Of a DNA stretch of 64,000 bases, positions 1 to 8,350 are shown in pieces. The position numbers and the translations under genes were made by a program. Source of the DNA: CAZTTG01 sp964615935 (GTDB lineage: Bacteria; Planctomycetota; UBA1135; GCA-002686595); NCBI GenBank assembly GCA_964615935.1, contig CAZTTG010000028.1, positions 4,236 through 68,235 on the forward strand, given 5' to 3'. The notes beneath the pieces were generated by a model. That model had not been told where the DNA came from and did not search any database. It saw only the letters and a program-made list of their open reading frames with translations. Position 1 is the first letter of the stretch. Each line of letters begins with the position of its first letter.

Positions 1-404
1 AGCTGGTAGTGGCGGACGAGGCGGGCGAGCTGCTCGGGGCTCTCCTCGAAGGGCGGCCACTGCGCCTGCCCCCGCGCGAAGGCGCGCGTCTGCTCCCCGT
101 CCAGCTCGCGGCACTGCCGGGCGGCCGCGCGCCGGATGCCCTCGGCCAGGACCTCCCCGTAGGGGCGATAGGGGTCGGCGGTGATCTCGCGATCGCAGGC
201 CTGCCAGTCGTCGATCAGGCGGTCGAGGTCGCAGCCCTCGAGGGCCGGGAGGCCGGCGGCCACCTCGCGGGCGCCGCGGCGCCAGTCGATCAGCGTGCCG
301 TAGCAGTCGAAGGTGATCGTGTAGATCCGCTCGGGATCGATGGGGTCGCCCTCGTCCTCCGGGAGGGGCGCCGCGGGCCGGGGGTCGGGTCGCGGGTCGC
401 TCAT
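1..404 (-). CDS. HAD-family hydrolase, haloacid dehalogenase type II-like (C-terminus cut off by window edge)
   Basis: The reading frame opens at ATG 404 and runs off the left edge, giving 134 residues. The stretch TFDCYGTLIDW at about residues 30-40 is HAD motif I. Its first Asp is the family nucleophile, and the FDCYGTLIDW form is typical of (S)-2-haloacid dehalogenase-type HADs. The segment after it is helical, as expected of the cap domain. Motifs II-IV lie outside the window, so substrate cannot be judged; many members are phosphatases of unknown substrate. The start overlaps the stop of the small upstream gene (ATGA), which suggests translational coupling. Family assignment is firm, function is not. 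Confidence 0.85.
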   Translation of the reverse strand, partial: MSDPRPDPRPAAPLPEDEGDPIDPERIYTITFDCYGTLIDWRRGAREVAAGLPALEGCDLDRLIDDWQACDREITADPYRPYGEVLAEGIRRAAARQCRELDGEQTRAFARGQAQWPPFEESPEQLARLVRHYQ

Positions 405-577
405 CGGCGGCCTCGCTTCGCCTCTCTCCCCCGGTCGAGCCCCGGCGAGTCCGCGGACCCCTCCCGCTGGGCCAGGACCATCAGGGCCGTGGAGCACGCC
501 CGGCCGCCCACGCCGTGAAGGCCGGGGGTGAGCGGGGCTGCGGGCGCGACGAGATGGGCCGTTGGGCCTGCCGACAT
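401..577 (-). CDS. small hypothetical protein, 58 aa
   Basis: A 58-codon frame starts at ATG 577 behind a strong Shine-Dalgarno (AAGGAGG, about 5 bases upstream). It ends with a TGA that overlaps the ATG of the HAD hydrolase by four bases. Those two signals are the evidence for a gene, since the product, beginning MSAGPTAHLVAP and ending in a basic tail (REAKRGRR), matches no family I recognise. It has no clear membrane segment or metal motif. It could be a short leader peptide whose translation feeds the hydrolase. Without the signals I would have dismissed it as chance. Confidence 0.5.
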   Translation of the reverse strand: MSAGPTAHLVAPAAPLTPGLHGVGGRACSTALMVLAQREGSADSPGLDRGREAKRGRR

Positions 578-628
578 GCGATCCTCCTTCGGGGTATCGC
601 ATGAGCCAACCGCCGGAGGGCCGGCGGG

Positions 629-1066
629 TCAAGGGGCGGGGGTGTTGAGGGCCTGGAGCGCACCGACCAGGAGGAGCAGGTCGACCAGGAGGCCCACCGG
701 CAGGCAGCACAGCCCGGCCCCGGAGCCCCCTGCCACGAGGTAGCCGGCGAGGCCCACGGCCGTGATCACCAGGAGGGCGATGAGCCAGCCGCGCCCCAGG
801 GCCCAGGCCTTGACACACACCAGGATCTTGACCGCCTCGACCAGGATCATGAGGCCCGCGAGCAGGCCGAAGACGACCACCCCGGCGGCCACGGCCCAGC
901 CCCCCGCGGCCGCGGCCGAGCCCACGGCGAAGGGCAGGGAGATCGAGGCCCCCCCGACCACGACCGCCATCAGGAGGAGGTAGAGGAGGATGAGAAGGGC
1001 GGCCTTGACGGCGGTCAGGATCAGGCCGATGGCGAGCAGCGGGGGGGGGCTCTGGTGGGCGGTCAT
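629..1066 (-). CDS. small integral membrane protein, 145 aa, unknown function
   Basis: I chose ATG 1066 because GAGGAGGAAGG sits directly in front of it; a longer frame would begin at 1132 but adds a charged, Pro/Gly-rich stretch with no ribosome site. The product is almost wholly hydrophobic, with about four membrane-spanning segments rich in Leu, Val, Ala and Gly (roughly residues 10-35, 42-75, 82-108 and 115-140). No catalytic or transport motif is visible. It is transcribed divergently from the CstA-family transporter. It is probably a real inner-membrane protein, function unknown. Confidence 0.75.
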   Translation of the reverse strand: MTAHQSPPPLLAIGLILTAVKAALLILLYLLLMAVVVGGASISLPFAVGSAAAAGGWAVAAGVVVFGLLAGLMILVEAVKILVCVKAWALGRGWLIALLVITAVGLAGYLVAGGSGAGLCCLPVGLLVDLLLLVGALQALNTPAP

Positions 1067-1211
1067 CCTTCCTCCTCGGCGGCCGGCGGGCCGCCCACGG
1101 GATCCTTGCGAATCCGGGGGGCCCGATTTCACGGAAATCCCCGCCGCGCGCCAGCCCGCGGCCCCGCGAGAACCCTCCGTCGGCGGCGCCCGAGGCGGCT
1201 AGACTGCCCCC

Positions 1212-3085
1212 ATGTCCCCCATCGCCGTCTGCCTCCTCGCCCTGGCCCTCCTGGCCCTGGGGTACCGGTTCTACTCGCGCTTCCTGGCGCGTCGGATCTT
1301 CGACCTTCGCGCCGACGAGCCGGTGCCCTCGATCGAGAGGGAGGACGGCGTGGACTTCGTGCCCACGCGCAAGGGGGTCCTGTGGGGGCATCACTTCGCC
1401 TCGGTCGCCGGGGCGGCGCCCATCCTGGGGCCGGCCATGGCCATCGTCTGGGGGTGGCTGCCGGCGCTCGTGTGGGTGGTCGTGGGGGTGATCTTCATGG
1501 GCGCCACCCACGACTTCGGCGCCCTGGTGCTCTCGATGCGCCACGGGGGACAGACCGTGGGCAACCTGAGCGAGCGTTTCATCGGCCCGCGCTCGCGCAC
1601 GCTGTTCCTCCTGGTGATCTTCTTCCTGATCTGGCTGGTGAGCGCGGTCTTCGCCTTCGCCATCGCCGGCCTCTTCCACAGCCAGCCCGCCAGCATCCTG
1701 CCGATCAACTTCCAGATCGCGGTCGCGGTGCTCATCGGGTGGTGGNNNNNNNNNNNNNNNNNNNNNNNNNNNNNNNNNNNNNNNNNNNNNNNNNNNNNNN
1801 NNNNNNNNNNNNNNNNNNNNNNNNNNNNNNNNNNNNNNNNNNNNNCAGCATCCTGCCGATCAACTTCCAGATCGCGGTCGCGGTGCTCATCGGGTGGTGG
1901 GGCTACAAGTGGAAGCGCTCGCTGCTGGCCCCCTCGGTGGCGGCGCTGATCCTGCTCTACCTGATGGTCTGGGGGACGGCGAGCGGCTGGATGTGGTCGC
2001 CGGCGGAGGGCTCGCTCTTCCGCTCCATGGACTTCTGGCTGTGCGCCCTGATGGTCTACGCCTTTGTGGCCAGCAGCCTGCCGGTCTGGCTGCTCCTGCA
2101 GCCGCGCGACCTGATCAACAGCCACCAGCTGGTCCTCGGCCTGGGGGCCCTCTTCCTGGGCTTCTTCCTGGCCCGCCCGGACTTCGCCGCCCCCGCGGTG
2201 GGCGAGCTCGCGAAGCTCCCCCCCATCGTGCCCCTGCTCTTCATCACCGTCGCCTGCGGGGCGATCTCGGGCTTCCACGGCCTGGTGAGCTCGGGGACCA
2301 CGAGCAAGCAGCTCGGCTGCGCCACCGACGCGCGCCCCATCGGGTACGGCGCCATGCTGTGCGAGGCGGCCCTGGCCATCCTGGCCACCATGGCCGTGGC
2401 CACGGGCGTCTGGCGATCGACCGGGGCCCACGCCCATGCCTGGGACTTCATCAGCGAGTGCAGCGCCGCCCGCGGGCAGGGCGGCGGCCTGGGCCTGCCC
2501 GCGGTGCCGGAGGCGCTGCGCGCCTTCGTCGACGGCGCGGCCGGCTTCCTCCAGAACCTCGGCATCCCCTTCGCCATCGCCGCCGCCGTGGTGGCGGTGA
2601 TGGTGATCTCCTTCGCCGCCACCAGCCTGGACACCGCCCTGCGCATCCAGCGCCTGGTGCTGGCCGAGCTCGGGCACACCTATCGGGTGCGGGCGCTGAC
2701 CAACCGCTGGATCGGCGCGGCCGTGGCCACGGGCTCGGTGCTGATCCTGATCTACGCCGACTACGAGCAGGGGGCCAAGAGCCTGTGGCCGGTCTTCGGC
2801 GCCACCAACCAGGTGCTGGCGGCGATCACCCTGCTGGTGTGCGCCCTCTACCTGCGCGGCCTGGGCCGGCGCTCGGCCCCCTACCTCGTCCCGGCGGTCG
2901 TCGTGATGGTGCTCACCTTCTGGGCCATGGGCATTCAGGTGCTGCGCGACCTCGGCCAGGGGAAGTGGATGGTGGGGACCGTCGGGGGGCTGATCGGGGT
3001 CCTGGGTCTGTGGGTGTCCCTGGAGGGAGCTCTGGCCTGGCGACGGGGGCCACCGGGGGCCAGCGATCCGCCGGGGGCCTCCTGA
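1212..3085 (+). CDS. cstA: CstA-family carbon-starvation transporter, interrupted by an assembly gap
   Basis: This is an inner-membrane peptide/pyruvate-type transporter of the CstA family. The N-terminal half (ATG 1212) shows family features such as GPAMAIVWGWLPALVW and the Gln-rich TVGNLSERFIG region. The C-terminal half carries ISGFHGLVSSGTTSKQL and AATSLDTALRIQRL, both characteristic of CstA. Many hydrophobic segments are spread over the whole length. A 100-base run of N (1746-1845) and a 55-base exact duplication on its two sides throw the frame. Removing one copy plus the Ns (155 bases) restores a single frame of exactly 573 codons, 572 residues. I therefore read the gene as intact. Only a weak ribosome site precedes the ATG. 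Confidence 0.93.
1691..1745. repeat. left copy of 55-base exact duplication flanking the gap
   Basis: These 55 bases are identical to 1846-1900 and both encode the same piece of CstA (ILPINFQIAVAVLIGWW). The copy ends exactly where the Ns begin. An overlap of this size at two contig ends is what a de Bruijn assembler leaves when it scaffolds without merging, so it is not a biological repeat. Confidence 0.95.
1746..1845. other. assembly gap of exactly 100 N
   Basis: Exactly 100 undetermined bases, a conventional placeholder length. Because the sequences on both sides overlap by 55 identical bases, the true gap is most likely negative, with no missing sequence. Confidence 0.97.
1846..1900. repeat. 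right copy of 55-base exact duplication flanking the gap
   Basis: Identical to 1691-1745. It begins at the first base after the Ns and then continues directly into the rest of the CstA reading frame (GYKWKRSLLAPS). Confidence 0.95.
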
Positions 3086-3103
3086 GCGGCCGCCCCGACG
3101 GGC

Positions 3104-4159
3104 CTACATCCCGGAGCCGGCGCCCTCCTCCAGCCAGCCCCGCGTCTCGATCGCCTCGAAGAGGTTCTCGGCCACGAGCCGGTAGCCCCGGGCGGAGGGG
3201 TGATAGCGATCGCCGAACAGGAAGAGGGGCTCCCCGGGTCGGCGGGCGGCCTCGGCGCGGAAGGTGGCGATCATGTCGACGAAGGGCGCGTCCACCTCGG
3301 CGGCGAGCTCCCGGACGACGTCGATGGGCGAGCTGTCGTAGGTCTCCCCCACCACCTGCGCCTCGTAGGGGAAGATGAAGAGCAGCGGCTCGGCCCCCTC
3401 GGCGCGGATGCCCGCCACCAGCTTGCGCAGGCACCCGAGCCGCTCCTCGAGGAGCACCCGCTGCTCCCCCTCGGGCGGTCGCGCGCGCGCCGCCAGCTCG
3501 TCCGACCGGGCGTTGAAGCGGTCCCGGTTCCACTGGTAGTAGGCGTGGCGCAGGAAGCGCCCCAGGGCCAGCTTGCCCACCAGCTCGCGCATCCCGATCG
3601 GGAGCATGGCCCGCAGGTTGCCGCGGCCCTGGTAGACGGCGTGGTCGACGGCCTTCACCGGGTTGGGGAAGTCGTTGATGTTGCAGCCCACGATCACGAT
3701 GTCGGGGGCCAGGGCCCGGCCGCGCGCGCGGAACAGGAACTCGTACTGGTGGGGGCCGAAGCCGTTGACGCCCAGGTTGGCCACCACCGCCCCCCGGCGG
3801 CCGCCGACCCGCTCGCGGAGCAGGGCCTCGAGCTTCCGGGGGAAGCAGTCCGCCTCGTCCACCCCCTTGCCGAAGGTGCAGGAGTCCCCCAGGGCCACCA
3901 CCCGGAGGTCCTCCTCGGGCCAGGGTCGGGGCAGCTCGGGACCGCGCATCCCGAGCGAGTTGGTCTCGTACCAGGTCCCGTCCCAGCTCCCCCGGAAGCC
4001 CGGGCGGTGGACGTGCGCGAATCCCCAGCGCGGCAGGTAGGGGTTGCGATCCATCAGGGTGAAGGGCCCCGGCTCGAATAGGCGCGTCGCGAGCTCGCCG
4101 GCCACGAGGACGACGAGCAGCGAGACGAGCGCGATCGAGAGCTTCTTCGCGGCGCGCAT
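3104..4159 (-). CDS. membrane-anchored SGNH/GDSL hydrolase
   Basis: This is a 351-residue SGNH-type esterase or acyl hydrolase facing the periplasm. An N-terminal membrane anchor covers about residues 8-24. Block I is LGDSC with Ser93 as nucleophile. The oxyanion-hole Gly lies in ANLGVNG (near 130), block III Asn in GCNIND (near 160), and the Asp/His pair in DRYHPSARG (317 and 320). All four SGNH blocks are therefore present. Related proteins act on acyl groups of polysaccharides or lipids, but nothing here fixes the substrate. It converges on the CstA gene and lies just downstream of the DUF72 gene without being coupled to it. Confidence 0.88.
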   Translation of the reverse strand: MRAAKKLSIALVSLLVVLVAGELATRLFEPGPFTLMDRNPYLPRWGFAHVHRPGFRGSWDGTWYETNSLGMRGPELPRPWPEEDLRVVALGDSCTFGKGVDEADCFPRKLEALLRERVGGRRGAVVANLGVNGFGPHQYEFLFRARGRALAPDIVIVGCNINDFPNPVKAVDHAVYQGRGNLRAMLPIGMRELVGKLALGRFLRHAYYQWNRDRFNARSDELAARARPPEGEQRVLLEERLGCLRKLVAGIRAEGAEPLLFIFPYEAQVVGETYDSSPIDVVRELAAEVDAPFVDMIATFRAEAARRPGEPLFLFGDRYHPSARGYRLVAENLFEAIETRGWLEEGAGSGM

Positions 4160-4198
4160 TGCGGGACGGGCTGGTAGGGGATCGAGGGTCAGCTGACC

Positions 4199-5083
4199 TC
4201 AGAAGAGGTCGAGCTGGCCCTCTGGCCGGACGATGGGGGCCAGGCGGGGGTAGGCCCGGACCAGGTCGGGGGGGGCCAGGACCGGGCCGGCGGAGAGGGC
4301 CGAGCGCAGCTCCAGGGCGTTGACGGCCGCCTTGCCCTCGAAGTGGTTGTTCGTGACGACATAGGTCTCATCGGTCCGCCGGGAGAGCCGGCGGGCGCGA
4401 TCCAGCAGCTTTTCGACCTCCTGGGGGCCGTAGAGGTAGTCGTAGCGCTGATCCCTCCCAGCTTTCCGATCGAACCAGGCCCCGCGGTTGCGCCCGTGCA
4501 GCCGAAAAGACCCCAGGGGGCCGGTGGGCTCGAAGTCCTCGGGGGGGTGGTCGGCGGCGCGGGGCAGGTCCAGGGCGGCCAGGGAGTAGCCCCAATCGGC
4601 GATCCGCGCGAGGGGCTCGGCGCCGAACCAGGAGGCGTGGCGGAGCTCGAGCACCCGCGGGAGGCCCTCCAGAAGCTCGGCCAGGCGCTCCAGCCGCCGC
4701 TCCGCCCCGGACTGGCGGCGGAAGGAGTGCGGGTACTGGACCAGCACCGCGGCGAGGCGCCCGGCCTCCGACAGGGGGGCGAGCGCCGCGCGGAAGGCCT
4801 CGGCCCACTCCTCCCAGAGGGGGCCCTCGGGGTCCTCGTCGGAGTGGGTGAAGCCCTGGTAGAGCTTGACCGAGAAGCGGAAGTCCGGGCGGTCCCCCAC
4901 CCGCTCGGCCCACTCCCTCGCGCTCTTCGCGCGGGGGATGGCGTAGAAGCTGGCGTTGATCTCGACGCAGTCGAAGAAGCGCGCCAGGAAGGAGAGGGGG
5001 TGGAAGAACCGCGGTTTGCGGCGGGGGTAGACGATGCCGGCCCAGTCGGGGTAGGACCAGCCCGCTGTACCCACGCGGATCAC
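4199..5083 (-). CDS. DUF72 family protein (YecE-like)
   Basis: A 294-residue TIM-barrel-like DUF72 protein. The start is GTG 5083, directly giving the family's signature opening IRVGTAGWSYPDW. The middle contains FDCVEINASFYAIP and FRFSVKLYQGFTH, and the C-terminal part has YVVTNNHFEGKAAVNAL, all hallmarks of DUF72. The biochemical role of DUF72 is unknown. The start codon overlaps the stop of the upstream acyltransferase (GTGA), so the two genes are likely translated together. Confidence 0.92.
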   Translation of the reverse strand: MIRVGTAGWSYPDWAGIVYPRRKPRFFHPLSFLARFFDCVEINASFYAIPRAKSAREWAERVGDRPDFRFSVKLYQGFTHSDEDPEGPLWEEWAEAFRAALAPLSEAGRLAAVLVQYPHSFRRQSGAERRLERLAELLEGLPRVLELRHASWFGAEPLARIADWGYSLAALDLPRAADHPPEDFEPTGPLGSFRLHGRNRGAWFDRKAGRDQRYDYLYGPQEVEKLLDRARRLSRRTDETYVVTNNHFEGKAAVNALELRSALSAGPVLAPPDLVRAYPRLAPIVRPEGQLDLF

Positions 5084-5742
5084 CAGTCGGGCTCCCTCCC
5101 CAGGAGCTCGAAGCCCTCCGCCTCGGCGGAGATCAGCCGGGCGCGCAGCTCCTTCGTGATCTCCTCGAGGCGCTCGTCCGAGGCGTCGGGCTCCACCCGC
5201 AGGGGCTCGCCGTAGACCGTGGCGAGATGCGCCCCGGGCTTGGGGATGGTGAAGTGGTCCCAGCTCTGAAGGTGCCACGCGCGGTCGCACACCAGCCCGA
5301 TGGGCAGGATGGGCGAGCCGGTCTCCCGGGCCAGCCAGGCCGGGCCGGGGTTCATCGAGTGCCGCGGGCCGCGGGGGCCGTCGGGGGTGATCAGGACCAC
5401 CCGTTCTCGCTCCCGGATCTGATCCAGCATCTCGCGGGCCGCGCGCGAGCCCCCCCGGCTGGAGGAGCCCCGCATGACCCCGTAGCCGAAGTGGTGCAGC
5501 ATGGGCTTGACCAGGGTGCCGTCGTCGCTGGGCGAGACCAGGACCTGCCACTCCCGGTGGGCGTGGTAGGGCATGCCGATGAGCATGCGCCCGTGCCAGA
5601 TGATGATCAGGAAGGCCCTCTGGGCCTCGACCTCCTCGAGGTTCTCGCGGCCCAGGAACTGCGGCTTCCAGGTGCGGTGGAGCGCCCGGAAGGCGGAGGG
5701 CCCCAGGGTCGGCAGCAGGATCCTGCCGACCGTGCGCCGCAT
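5080..5742 (-). CDS. DUF374-type lysophospholipid/lipid A acyltransferase family protein
   Basis: A 220-residue membrane-associated acyltransferase of the DUF374 branch. Visible motifs are IIIWHGRMLIG (residues 47-57, the His-containing catalytic block), SPSDDGTLVKP (about 70-80), RGSSSRGGSRA (91-101) and LITPDGPRGPRH (118-129). DUF374 proteins are often found with Kdo and lipid A genes, and this genome has kdsC and kdsD, so an outer-membrane lipid role is a reasonable inference. ATG 5742 is the start used. A TTG 30 bases upstream with GGAAGG before it is a plausible alternative. The stop overlaps the DUF72 start. Confidence 0.88.
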   Translation of the reverse strand: MRRTVGRILLPTLGPSAFRALHRTWKPQFLGRENLEEVEAQRAFLIIIWHGRMLIGMPYHAHREWQVLVSPSDDGTLVKPMLHHFGYGVMRGSSSRGGSRAAREMLDQIRERERVVLITPDGPRGPRHSMNPGPAWLARETGSPILPIGLVCDRAWHLQSWDHFTIPKPGAHLATVYGEPLRVEPDASDERLEEITKELRARLISAEAEGFELLGREPDW

Positions 5743-5798
5743 CCTGTGCCGTAGCTTGCGGATGCGCCGCCGGTTCAAGAGGCCCTTCCGGGGAGAGC

Positions 5799-8237
5799 TC
5801 AGCGCTCGCCTCCTTCCCACACGATGTCCGCATCGGGGCCCTCGCCGCCGGGGGCCCCGTCGCGGCCCCAGGAGAGGAGGGTGTATCCGCCCTCCGACGT
5901 CGAGGGCGGCTCGAAGAAGTAGGGATTGCCCCAGGGGTCGAGGAGTACGTCGGGTGGGCCGTCCAGGTAGCTGGCTCCCTGCGCGTCCGGCATCCGCAGA
6001 ATCTCGAGGGAGTCCGGGAAGGACCCCGCGTTGTTGATCGAGTACCGCTCGATGCCGCTCCCGATCCTGGCCATTTCCGCCATGGCGGACGCCTCCTCGG
6101 CCTGGGCCATGGCCCGGTCGGCGGCCATGTCCATCCGCGGCGCCACCAGGGCGGCCACCGTGCCCACGATCAGCGCGGGCGCCTCGGGGCCGAGCGAGGA
6201 CTCGACGTGCAGGTGGGCCCCGCCCTCCGCCGGCCGCAGCTCGTACACGCTGGGCTCGAAGAAGCGGGTGAGGAGCTCCGGCTCGGGCAGGGCGGCGGGA
6301 TCGAAGGGGAGCTGGTCCGCTCCGCCTCCGGCCATGCCCATGATGCCGAGCAGGCCCCGCGCCGAGCGGTAGATGCCGCCGAAGAGGCCGCCCCAGTCCA
6401 GGTAGCCCACCAGGCTCGCGCCCTCGGCCGGGCGGATGTCGCCCGCGGCCAGGGGGTGGGTCGCCTCGGGCAGGCCCTGGGCCATCCGCCGGATCTCCTT
6501 CTTGGCGAAGCCGGCCGAGAGGGTGACGAGCAGGCGGTCGTGTAGGATCACGGCCGTGGGGGTGGGCGCCGCGCCCGCCATGGGGCCGTCGGAGAGCCCC
6601 GGGATGATGGGCTTGAACACCCAGTACGGCGTGCCCCGGTAGGACTTGGAATCGGCCTCGACGCTCCCGGCGGCCACCTCGGTCAGGAAGGCGACCAGCT
6701 CCTCCAGGGTCTCGGCCACGGCCGCGGGCGACTCGAGCTCGAAGAGCAGGCCCATGCGGGGTTGGGCCATCAGGGTCGTGATCGGCGCCATGTAGCCGGC
6801 CGCGCCCGGTCCCAGCTGGGCCAGGAAGTCGCGCTCGACGTGGAAGCCGTGACCCTCGAGCGGGTACGCGAGCATGGCCTCGTACTCGGCGAGGCCGTCC
6901 TGGCCGCCGAAGGCCTCGACCAGGCCGCGCAGGGCCGGCGCGGGGTCCATGGAGGTGGCGAAGACGGCCACGGCATCCCCGGGGACCAGGGGCCACAGGC
7001 TCTCGGGCACGGCCCCGCCGGTGATCCCCCAGGCGCCGCCGGCCGAGGTCTCCTCACCGCTGGCGAGGAAGACGTCGGTGCGGAAGGTGCTCTCCACCAG
7101 CTCCTCGCGCCAGGCGATCCGGCCGGCCCCCTTCACGGGGCTGGGGGCGTTCATGGCCTCCTCGCCCAGGGACATGGCGGCGAAGAGCGGCCAGGGATCG
7201 ACGCCCAGCCAGCCGGCGGCCACCGTCACCCCGCCGGCCTCGGGCAGCTTCGAGCGGGTCTCGCCGAAGGCGGAGCTCGCGGCCAGGCTCGCGGCCGCGC
7301 CGGCCTTGCGGCCCAGCACCGGCTCGGGCTCCACGGCGGTGCCCATTCCGAAGACCAGGTGTTGATCGGCGAGCAGCGCCCAAACGGGCGGGGCCCCTAG
7401 CCGTTCGGGTAGGGCGATGTGGCGCAGCTCACCGCCGAGGCCCGCGTGCTCGATGGCCCGCGGCTCGGAGACCTCGAGGCGGCCCCCCTCGAGGGCGGCG
7501 AGGATGAGGTTCAGGAGGGTCGCCGCGCTCTCCGCGCTCTCGAGCTCGACCGAGGCAATCACCCCCAGCCGGCTCAGGGCGTGGCCGACCAGGTCGGTCT
7601 CCGCCTCGCCGATCCAGTCCCAGGCGGTGAAGTCGGCGTCGAGCCCCTCGCCACCGGGCGCCCGGTCGGCGCCTCGGCAGAGGAGCTCGAAGTCCTCCTC
7701 GGTCGCCGTGTAGGCCCAGGGCGTTCCCCAGGGGTCGAGGGCGTCGTCCTCGGTCCAGCAATCCAGCTCGGAGAGGGCGGTCGGGGAGCGCCCCAGATTC
7801 TCCTCGCGAAAGGCCTCGATCCTCGCGGAGAGCCCCTCGAGCTGGCGCTCGGCGGCCAGCAGCCTCCCGCGCTCGACCCGGGCGAAGGCCTCGGCCTCCT
7901 GCCAGCCGCTGATCGAGAGGGAGACCGAGCGCACCGGCTCGAGCCAGGCCAGGAGCTCCTGCGCAGGCGAGCCCTCGAGCTCGAGCCCCATCATCCCCAG
8001 GGCTGGCCCGAACAGGTCTCCGGCATCGAGCTCGGTCGTGGCGAGCACCGCGGCGACCGCCTCGCGGACCTCCGGGTCGGCGATCATCTGCAGCACCGGG
8101 GCCGAGGGGTAGGCCTCCACCAGGGCGGCGACGTCGGGGATCTCGACGTAGACCTCCGCGCCCACGGGGTGGAGGGCGGCGGGGTCCCCGACCTGGATCG
8201 CGGGGGGGAGCAGGAGCAGGCAGGACGAGAGGATCAT
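5799..8237 (-). CDS. large exported protein with two GspG-like pseudopilin modules
   Basis: An 812-residue protein with a short hydrophobic N-terminus (MILSSCLLLLPPA) and AAGGAA before ATG 8237. The bulk resembles the DUF3352-like secreted proteins of planctomycetes (YVEIPDVAALVEAYP at 30-44). Two segments look like the globular part of the type II secretion major pseudopilin GspG. One is at about 118-205, with a long helix, then LDPWGTPW and ADRAPGGEGLDAD. The other is at the C-terminus, about 690-812, with GTVAALVAPRM, SINNAGSFPDS, LDPWGNPY and GRDGAPGGEGPDADI. Neither retains the prepilin peptidase site (G|FTLxE). Function unknown. The gene ends 57 bases before the acyltransferase start. 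Confidence 0.8.
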   Translation of the reverse strand: MILSSCLLLLPPAIQVGDPAALHPVGAEVYVEIPDVAALVEAYPSAPVLQMIADPEVREAVAAVLATTELDAGDLFGPALGMMGLELEGSPAQELLAWLEPVRSVSLSISGWQEAEAFARVERGRLLAAERQLEGLSARIEAFREENLGRSPTALSELDCWTEDDALDPWGTPWAYTATEEDFELLCRGADRAPGGEGLDADFTAWDWIGEAETDLVGHALSRLGVIASVELESAESAATLLNLILAALEGGRLEVSEPRAIEHAGLGGELRHIALPERLGAPPVWALLADQHLVFGMGTAVEPEPVLGRKAGAAASLAASSAFGETRSKLPEAGGVTVAAGWLGVDPWPLFAAMSLGEEAMNAPSPVKGAGRIAWREELVESTFRTDVFLASGEETSAGGAWGITGGAVPESLWPLVPGDAVAVFATSMDPAPALRGLVEAFGGQDGLAEYEAMLAYPLEGHGFHVERDFLAQLGPGAAGYMAPITTLMAQPRMGLLFELESPAAVAETLEELVAFLTEVAAGSVEADSKSYRGTPYWVFKPIIPGLSDGPMAGAAPTPTAVILHDRLLVTLSAGFAKKEIRRMAQGLPEATHPLAAGDIRPAEGASLVGYLDWGGLFGGIYRSARGLLGIMGMAGGGADQLPFDPAALPEPELLTRFFEPSVYELRPAEGGAHLHVESSLGPEAPALIVGTVAALVAPRMDMAADRAMAQAEEASAMAEMARIGSGIERYSINNAGSFPDSLEILRMPDAQGASYLDGPPDVLLDPWGNPYFFEPPSTSEGGYTLLSWGRDGAPGGEGPDADIVWEGGER

Positions 8238-8350
8238 GGGGTTTCCTTGGAAGTTGCTTTCTTGGCGGGCACGGGGGGGCCGGGCCCCGGCTCCCCGCGT
8301 GGCCACCGCGGGGACGGGGAAGGCCGCAAGCCGGATGGACCGAGAACGGG

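Noticed and set aside
9..518. 169-codon plus-strand frame at the left edge
   Set aside because: The opposite strand has a clear HAD motif I and a ribosome site, so this frame is antisense noise.
1691..1900. 55-base direct repeats as a target-site duplication or insertion
   Set aside because: Only a placeholder of 100 N lies between, and collapsing the copies restores the gene; no mobile element ends are visible.
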